The notes under the pieces: generated by a model | Told to the model about the DNA's origin: nothing | The model's input: only the letters and a program-made list of their open reading frames with translations | Databases searched by the model: none | DNA from: Streptomyces sp. AC512_CC834 | Lineage (GTDB): Bacteria; Actinomycetota; Actinomycetes; Streptomycetales; Streptomycetaceae | Assembly (NCBI RefSeq): GCF_019049325.1 | Contig: NZ_JAGMUO010000113.1 | Span: forward strand, 104,630 to 168,629 | Direction of reading: 5' to 3' | Length of the DNA: 64,000 nt | Shown here: one piece after another, positions 59,394-64,000 of the stretch | Layout of the letters: the number at the start of each line of letters is the position of its first letter | Position numbering within the stretch: the first letter of the stretch is position 1 | Translations under genes and position numbers: made by a program

Positions 59394-60656
59394 TCACGTC
59401 GGCAGTTCGGCCCGGCGTACCCCCGGTGCGCACAGGGCGACGATCCCGCCGAGGCCGCAGACCGCGGCGCTGACGGCGAAGACCGGGCCGGTGCCCCAGA
59501 CGCCGATGGCGGCGGCGGACAGCGGCATGCTCAGCGGCGCGATGCCCAGGCTGACGATCCCGGAGACCGCCGTGACGCGCCCCAGGAGGGCGGGGGCGGA
59601 CTGGGTCTGGAGCAGGGCCCCGCACAGGGCGCCGCTGAGCCCCGCGAGCAGGCCGACGAGCAGCGCCGTGACGACGGCCACGGGAAGGGCGGGCGCCTGG
59701 GCGAGGGCGCCGATCGCGACCGCGCCGGGGATGATGGCGCCGGCCAGGACGTACCCGGCGTGCGGCACGCGTCCGTGGACGGTCAGCAGCAGGGCCGCCG
59801 CCCCGGCGCCCACCCCGAAGCCGGCGAGTGTCCAGCCCATTCCGGAGGCTCCCCAGCCGCGTTCGTCGGCGAGCAGGGTCAGGCCGATGTTGAGCGGGCC
59901 GACGAAGCCGAGGTCGCCGAGGGCGATGACCAGCATCAGCGGGCCGAGGACGCGGTGCCGGCGGATGTATCGGAGCCCGTCCCGCAGGTCCCGCCACGCG
60001 GTGCCGCCGGGAGCGGCCGCCGCGTCGTCGGGGGGCAGCTCGCGCATCCGTACGGAGACCAGCAGCGGTACGGACACGGCGATCAGCAGACCGGCGAAGG
60101 CGAAGGCCGCCGCCGCGCCGCCGATCGCCACCCCGAGGCCGCCGAGCGGGGCACCCACGACGGAGGAGAAGCGGATGGCGAGGCCCCGCATGCCCTGGAC
60201 GCGGGCGAGCTGGTCATTGCCCGTCAGACGCGCCGGGAGCGCCCCGACGGCGGGCAGGAAGAGGGCGTCCACCGCACCGAAGACGAGGGCGAGAACGGCG
60301 AGGAGCCACAGTCCCGGGTCGGTCGCGAAGAGCAGCGCGGCCACCAGGAGGACGGCCACGCACCGTACGGTGTCGCTGCCGATGACGACCCTGCGCGGTC
60401 CCAGCCGGTCGACGATCACTCCCCCGCCGAGCATGAGCAGCGCGCGCGGCACCGCGCTCACGGCCGTGACGATCCCGGCCTCGGCGGGGCTGCCGCGCTG
60501 CACGGCGGCCCAGGACAGCGCGAGGAAGAAGATGCTGTCGCCGAGCATGGAGGCGGTGTAGGCCGCGACCCAGCGCAGGACGTTGGCGTCGCGGTGGGCG
60601 GGACGGCCGGGGGTGAGCCGTGCCCTGTGGGTGGCTATGTCGGTGAGGTCGGACAC
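59394..60656 (-). CDS. MFS transporter
   Basis: A 420-residue major facilitator superfamily protein, probably an exporter, with about ten to twelve spans. Span 2-3 loop has DRLGPRRVVIGSD, the MFS motif A analogue. The family resembles the MFS_3-type efflux pumps of Streptomyces. Its GTG start follows the toxin gene stop by a few bases, so it may be read through from the toxin/antitoxin promoter. Substrate not predictable. Confidence 0.85.
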   Translation of the reverse strand: MSDLTDIATHRARLTPGRPAHRDANVLRWVAAYTASMLGDSIFFLALSWAAVQRGSPAEAGIVTAVSAVPRALLMLGGGVIVDRLGPRRVVIGSDTVRCVAVLLVAALLFATDPGLWLLAVLALVFGAVDALFLPAVGALPARLTGNDQLARVQGMRGLAIRFSSVVGAPLGGLGVAIGGAAAAFAFAGLLIAVSVPLLVSVRMRELPPDDAAAAPGGTAWRDLRDGLRYIRRHRVLGPLMLVIALGDLGFVGPLNIGLTLLADERGWGASGMGWTLAGFGVGAGAAALLLTVHGRVPHAGYVLAGAIIPGAVAIGALAQAPALPVAVVTALLVGLLAGLSGALCGALLQTQSAPALLGRVTAVSGIVSLGIAPLSMPLSAAAIGVWGTGPVFAVSAAVCGLGGIVALCAPGVRRAELPT

Positions 60657-60660
60657 CGGG

Positions 60661-61035
60661 TCATGCAGCCCAGGTGCGGAGCAGGCGGGCGGTCTCGTTG
60701 AGGTCGGTCTCGTCGCCGCGGATGTCGGAGACGAGTTTGGCCCAGTCGCCCGGCCGTGGGTCGATCGGCGTTCCGGAGGCCTCCATGTACGCCCGGATGC
60801 AGCCGATGCCGATCGACGCGTTGTAGTCCGTGAACGGTCGGAGCCTCAGCGCGGTGTGCAGGAATGTGGCCGCTCGGGTCGGGATCTCCTCGTAGTAGGG
60901 CTCTCCCGCGACACGCTCGTACCTGTGCCTCTCGGCCATGCAATGAAGGGCGCCCCAGTCCCGGATAGGTGTGTTCGGCGGCGAGGCCTCGACCTGGACG
61001 CAGAGGACCCAGCCGGCATCGACGTAGAGCGTCAC
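60661..61035 (-). CDS. Fic/Doc-like toxin component, degenerate motif
   Basis: A 124-residue protein in toxin position. The Fic-type helix reads LRLRPFTDYNASIGIGCIRA (about residues 64-83). The canonical motif is HPFxDGNGR or HxFxDANKR; here Arg replaces the catalytic His and the Gly-Asn-Lys/Arg part is Asn-Ala-Ser. A Fic-fold without AMP/UMP transfer activity, or a divergent toxin, is likely. GTG 61035 overlaps the antitoxin stop by 4 nt (GTGA), the usual coupling for such pairs. Confidence 0.7.
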   Translation of the reverse strand: MTLYVDAGWVLCVQVEASPPNTPIRDWGALHCMAERHRYERVAGEPYYEEIPTRAATFLHTALRLRPFTDYNASIGIGCIRAYMEASGTPIDPRPGDWAKLVSDIRGDETDLNETARLLRTWAA

Positions 61036-61250
61036 CGCAGTCCCGCCGGGAAGCGCTCTTCGAAGTCGGCCATGATTTCGCGTGCATACTTCGACGCCCC
61101 CTCGACGAACCGCTGCTTCTGCCGCCGGCGCACAACGTCCTCGGTCAGTATGTCGTGCGCGAGCCGTTTGATCGCGACGCCCTGCTCCTTGGCCTCCGCG
61201 CGCAGCTCGGCCAGCTCTTCCTCGGTGAACTCGATCGTGATCCCAGGCAT
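61032..61250 (-). CDS. Antitoxin of the Fic-like pair
   Basis: A 72-residue acidic protein: PGITIEFTEEELAELRAEAK then EQGVAIKRLAHDILTEDVV, resembling a ribbon-helix-helix DNA-binding N-terminus with a C-terminal segment that wraps the toxin. It should repress its own promoter and neutralise the toxin. Translationally coupled to it. Located between hisF and the MFS gene. Confidence 0.78.
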   Translation of the reverse strand: MPGITIEFTEEELAELRAEAKEQGVAIKRLAHDILTEDVVRRRQKQRFVEGASKYAREIMADFEERFPAGLR

Positions 61251-61317
61251 ATGAGCACCCTAGCGGGACCACAACCGCGACCACTACCACCTTCACTACC
61301 AAGAGGGGTGCCTCGAA

Positions 61318-62073
61318 CTACCGAACGGGATGCCCCGCCCCCCGCAGCGTCTCCTTCACCTCGCCGATCCGCAGGTCGCCGAAGTGGAAGACGGACGCCG
61401 CCAGCACCGCGTCGGCGCCCGCCGCGACGGCCGGGGCGAAGTGGGCGAGGCGGCCCGCGCCGCCGGAGGCGATCACCGGGACGGTCACGTGCTTCCGGAC
61501 CGCCTCGATCATCTCCAGGTCGTAGCCGTCCTTCGTGCCGTCCGCGTCCATCGAGTTGAGCAGGATCTCCCCCGCGCCCAGCTCGGCGGCCCGGTGCGCC
61601 CACTCCACGGCGTCGGTGCCGGTGCCGCGCCGGCCGCCGTGGGTGGTCACCTCGAAGGTGCCCGCCTCGGTGCGGCGGGCGTCGACCGACAGGACGAGGA
61701 CCTGCCGGCCGAACCGCTCGGCGATCTCGCGGATCAGGTCGGGGCGGGCGATGGCGGCCGTGTTCACGCCCACCTTGTCCGCACCGGCCCGCAGCAGCTT
61801 GTCGACGTCCTCCGCGGTGCGCACGCCGCCGCCGACGGTCAGCGGGATGAACACCTGCTCGGCGGTGCGGCGCACCACGTCGTACGTCGTCTCGCGGTCG
61901 CCCGACGAGGCGGTGATGTCCAGGAACGTCAGCTCGTCGGCGCCCTCGGTGTCGTACACCTTGGCCATCTCGACGGGGTCGCCCGCGTCGCGCAGGTTCT
62001 GGAAGTTGACGCCCTTGACGACCCGGCCGTTGTCCACGTCCAGGCAGGGGATGACTCGGACCGCCAGGGTCAT
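61318..62073 (-). CDS. hisF: Imidazole glycerol phosphate synthase cyclase subunit
   Basis: A 251-residue TIM barrel that with HisH makes imidazole glycerol phosphate and AICAR. First catalytic Asp in VRVIPCLDVDNGRVVKG and the second in LLNSMDADGTKDGYD; the phosphate sites LTVGGGVRTAED and VIASGGAGRL are intact. ATG 62073. It lies 37 nt downstream of the RidA gene in the same direction; the gap holds a short tandem repeat. Confidence 0.97.
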   Translation of the reverse strand: MTLAVRVIPCLDVDNGRVVKGVNFQNLRDAGDPVEMAKVYDTEGADELTFLDITASSGDRETTYDVVRRTAEQVFIPLTVGGGVRTAEDVDKLLRAGADKVGVNTAAIARPDLIREIAERFGRQVLVLSVDARRTEAGTFEVTTHGGRRGTGTDAVEWAHRAAELGAGEILLNSMDADGTKDGYDLEMIEAVRKHVTVPVIASGGAGRLAHFAPAVAAGADAVLAASVFHFGDLRIGEVKETLRGAGHPVR

Positions 62074-62110
62074 GAATCCACGGCTCCTTCGATGCCTCTT
62101 ACTGCTCTCT

Positions 62111-62506
62111 TTACTGCTCTCTGAATGCTTCCAGTTCCACCGTGACCAGGACCCGGGAGTCCATGAAGCCCTCCACGACCAGCAGGGTGGTGGCCGGGCG
62201 CACGGAGTCGAACAGCTCCTTGTGGGCGCGGCCCACCTCGTCGACGTCCCGCGAGTGGGCCAGGTACACCCGGGTCCGGATCACGGACCCGATGTCCAGT
62301 CCGAACTCGCCGATCGCCTCGACGGCGGTGCCGAAGGCCACCCTGGTCTGTTCGTAGGGGTCGCCGTCGCCGTACAGGAGGTTGCCCCTGAAGGCGGTGG
62401 TGCCCGCCACGATGACACGATCACCCGCCGCCACGGCCCGTGCGAAACCGAAGGACTCTTCCCAGGGACTTCCGCTCTGCACGCGCCGTACGGCTTCGGA
62501 TGTCAT
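62111..62506 (-). CDS. RidA-family protein
   Basis: A 131-residue YjgF/YER057c/UK114-type protein. The fold's hallmarks DRVIVAGTTAF, DPYEQTRVAFGTAVEAIGE and the arginine in IRTRVYLAHS (position of the conserved carboxylate-binding Arg) are present. RidA enzymes deaminate reactive enamine/imine intermediates from PLP enzymes. Its start overlaps the hisA stop by 4 nt (ATGA), so it is made with the histidine enzymes. Confidence 0.92.
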   Translation of the reverse strand: MTSEAVRRVQSGSPWEESFGFARAVAAGDRVIVAGTTAFRGNLLYGDGDPYEQTRVAFGTAVEAIGEFGLDIGSVIRTRVYLAHSRDVDEVGRAHKELFDSVRPATTLLVVEGFMDSRVLVTVELEAFREQ

Positions 62507-63228
62507 GACGCCACAGCCTCCAAGGCCTCTTCCAGGGTGAACGCCTTCGCGTACAGGGCCTTCCCGACGATGGCCCCCTCGACACCGGCCGGGACCAGCC
62601 CGGCGATCGCGCGCAGGTCGTCGAGGGAGGAGACGCCGCCCGACGCCACGACCGGGCGGTCAGTGGCCGCGCAGACGTTCTTCAGCAGCTCCAGGTTCGG
62701 GCCCTGGAGGGTGCCGTCCTTGGCGATGTCGGTGACGACGTACCGCGCGCAGCCCTCCTTGTCGAGGCGTGCCAGCGTCTCGTAGAGGTCGCCGCCGTCC
62801 CGGGTCCAGCCGCGGCCGCGCAGCGTCGTGCCGCGTACGTCGAGGCCCACCGCGATCTTGTCGCCGTGCTCGGCGATGACCTTGGCGACCCACTCGGGGG
62901 TCTCCAGGGCGGCGGTGCCGAGGTTCACCCGGGTACAGCCCGTGGCGAGTGCGGCGGCGAGGGTGCCGTCGTCGCGGATGCCGCCGGACAGCTCGACCTT
63001 GATGTCCATGGCCTTCGCGACCTCGGCGATCAGCTCGCGGTTGTCCCCGGTGCCGAACGCGGCGTCCAGGTCCACCAGGTGCAGCCACTCGGCGCCGGAG
63101 CGCTGCCAGGCCAGAGCGGCCTCCAGGGGCGAACCGTAGGAGGTCTCGGAACCGGACTCGCCGTGCACGAGCCGGACCGCCTGACCGTCGCGGACGTCGA
63201 CGGCGGGGAGGAGTTCGAGCTTGCTCAT
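62503..63228 (-). CDS. hisA: Bifunctional HisA/TrpF (PriA) isomerase
   Basis: A 241-residue TIM barrel. It starts MSKLELLPAVDVRDGQAVRL, with the catalytic Asp in PAVDV and another in YVVTDIAKDGTLQGPN; ELSGGIRDD and VASGGVSSLDDL are the phosphate sites. In actinobacteria this enzyme (PriA) also does the TrpF reaction, which fits the absence of trpF here. ATG 63228 is chosen from alignments; an in-frame ATG five codons earlier lies on a duplicated GTAGAGATGAGC. The stop overlaps the RidA start. Confidence 0.95.
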   Translation of the reverse strand: MSKLELLPAVDVRDGQAVRLVHGESGSETSYGSPLEAALAWQRSGAEWLHLVDLDAAFGTGDNRELIAEVAKAMDIKVELSGGIRDDGTLAAALATGCTRVNLGTAALETPEWVAKVIAEHGDKIAVGLDVRGTTLRGRGWTRDGGDLYETLARLDKEGCARYVVTDIAKDGTLQGPNLELLKNVCAATDRPVVASGGVSSLDDLRAIAGLVPAGVEGAIVGKALYAKAFTLEEALEAVAS

Positions 63229-63245
63229 CTCTACCGGGCTCATCT

Positions 63246-63887
63246 CTACAGGGTCTCGATCCAGTTGGTGAGGAGCTGGGCTCCGGCGTCGCCGGACTTC
63301 TCCGGGTGGAACTGGGTGGCCCACAAGGCGCCGTTCTCCACGGCGGCCACGAAGGGCTTGCCGTGCGTGGCCCAGGTGACCTTGGGGGCGGCGATCAGCG
63401 GGTTCTGCGACTCCTGGGCCCAGTCGTGGACGGCGTAGGAGTGCACGAAGTAGAAGCGGGCGTCGGCGTCCAGGCCGGCGAAGAGCTGCGAGCCGGCGGG
63501 TGACTCGACCGTGTTCCAGCCCATGTGGGGGACGACGTCGGCCTGGAGCGGTCCGACCGTGCCGGGCCACTCGTCCAGGCCCTCGGCCTCCACGTCGTGC
63601 TCGATGCCGCGCGTGAAGAGGATCTGCATGCCGACGCAGATGCCCATGACCGGGCGCCCGCCCGCCAGTCGGCGATCCACGATCCAGTCGCCGCGCGCCG
63701 CCTTGAGGCCGTCCATGCAGGCGGCGAAGGCGCCGACGCCGGGGACCAGCAACCCGTCGGCGTTCATGGCCCTGTCGTAGTCACGGGTGATCTCGACGTC
63801 GGCTCCCGCGCGCGCGAGTGCGCGCTCGGCGGAACGGACGTTGCCGAAGCCGTAGTCGAAGACGACGACCCGCTTGGCGGCGGTCAA
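63246..63887 (-). CDS. hisH: Imidazole glycerol phosphate synthase glutaminase subunit
   Basis: A 213-residue class I glutamine amidotransferase. RVVVFDYGFGNVRSAERALA starts the fold; the nucleophile Cys is in GICVGMQILF; His and Glu are in WATQFHPEKSG. It supplies ammonia to HisF. TTG 63887 is preferred because it overlaps the previous gene stop by 4 nt (TTGA) with GGAGG 7 nt upstream; an in-frame GTG at 63926 is possible. Confidence 0.93.
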   Translation of the reverse strand: MTAAKRVVVFDYGFGNVRSAERALARAGADVEITRDYDRAMNADGLLVPGVGAFAACMDGLKAARGDWIVDRRLAGGRPVMGICVGMQILFTRGIEHDVEAEGLDEWPGTVGPLQADVVPHMGWNTVESPAGSQLFAGLDADARFYFVHSYAVHDWAQESQNPLIAAPKVTWATHGKPFVAAVENGALWATQFHPEKSGDAGAQLLTNWIETL

Positions 63888-64000
63888 CTCCAGACCTCCA
63901 GCCGCAGGACACCCGCGAGCAGACACATCCCGGCGCCGATGGAGAGCAGCACGATCAGCCCCTTGGGCATCTGCTGCTTGGCGAAGGAGTAGATGCCGCC
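63884..64000 (-). CDS. Membrane protein, C-terminal fragment
   Basis: The end of a gene entering from the right: GGIYSFAKQQMPKGLIVLLS then IGAGMCLLAGVLRLEVWS and stop TGA at 63884-63886. One hydrophobic span (about 18 residues) is visible near the C-terminus. Its stop overlaps the hisH start. In related genomes a small membrane protein sits here between hisB and hisH; the family is not assigned. Confidence 0.7.
   Translation of the reverse strand, partial: GGIYSFAKQQMPKGLIVLLSIGAGMCLLAGVLRLEVWS

Noticed and set aside
62094..62122. Short tandem repeat TACTGCTCTCT between hisF and the RidA gene
   Set aside because: Two copies only, overlapping the RidA stop; too short to assign a role.

Overview
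The window is a high-GC actinobacterial chromosome segment, almost certainly Streptomyces. The signs are about 70% GC or more, strong third-position G/C bias, many GTG starts, translational coupling by 4-nt ATGA/GTGA overlaps, and typical actinobacterial families: a PdtaR-type ANTAR regulator, PriA, TrpM, an HGxxPAAW protein, TIGR02234 and TIGR03085 proteins, and a GH46 chitosanase. From memory, gene order resembles the polA-liv-pyk-glt-lgt-trp-his stretch of the S. coelicolor core chromosome. Starts were chosen by ribosome binding site, family length and overlap with the upstream gene.

Regions. 1-12.6 kb: a methyltransferase C-terminus, helicase HrpB, a secreted lytic transglycosylase (convergent with HrpB), DNA polymerase I, a YdeP/FdhF-like molybdoenzyme, a hotdog thioesterase, a lipoprotein and a one-TM protein. 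12.9-18.6 kb: a complete branched-chain amino-acid ABC transporter (livJHMGF), with a strong hairpin after the binding-protein gene. 18.7-21.9 kb: an ANTAR response regulator, an unusual tRNA with anticodon CAA and a short variable loop, a LAGLIDADG/HTH ORF of lower GC, and pyruvate kinase. 22-29.4 kb: a Tat-exported 5'-nucleotidase, a coupled decarboxylase/N-monooxygenase pair of hydroxamate-siderophore type, and aminopeptidase N. 29.5-34.4 kb: chorismate mutase, a zinc-peptidase-like protein, a SIMPL protein, a VWA protein, and a rhomboid protease coupled to a GH46 chitosanase. 34.5-41.7 kb: glutamate synthase (gltB-gltD) and a VIT1/CCC1-family protein, separated by a 371-nt gap that holds several dyads. 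41.9-49.5 kb: six coupled genes encoding four divergent ADP-ribosylglycohydrolase-family proteins, a CaiB-type CoA-transferase and a CitE-like lyase. 49.6-64 kb: lgt, a DsbA-like protein, then trp and his genes (hisI-trpE-...-trpC-trpM-trpB-trpA; hisH-hisA-ridA-hisF) with a TIGR03085 protein, an MFS exporter and a Fic-like toxin/antitoxin pair in between.

How the genes fit together. The right third is amino-acid biosynthesis. trpE, trpC, trpB and trpA are present, while trpG, trpD and a separate trpF are absent from the window. The missing isomerase step is expected to be done by the dual-specificity HisA/PriA. Chorismate mutase lies at the branch point that competes with TrpE for chorismate. 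GltBD supplies glutamate, HisH/HisF use glutamine, and the Liv system imports branched-chain amino acids. The parts that standard housekeeping explains least are the ADP-ribosylglycohydrolase-like operon, the tRNA/LAGLIDADG locus, the gltB upstream region, and the orphan hydroxamate pair.
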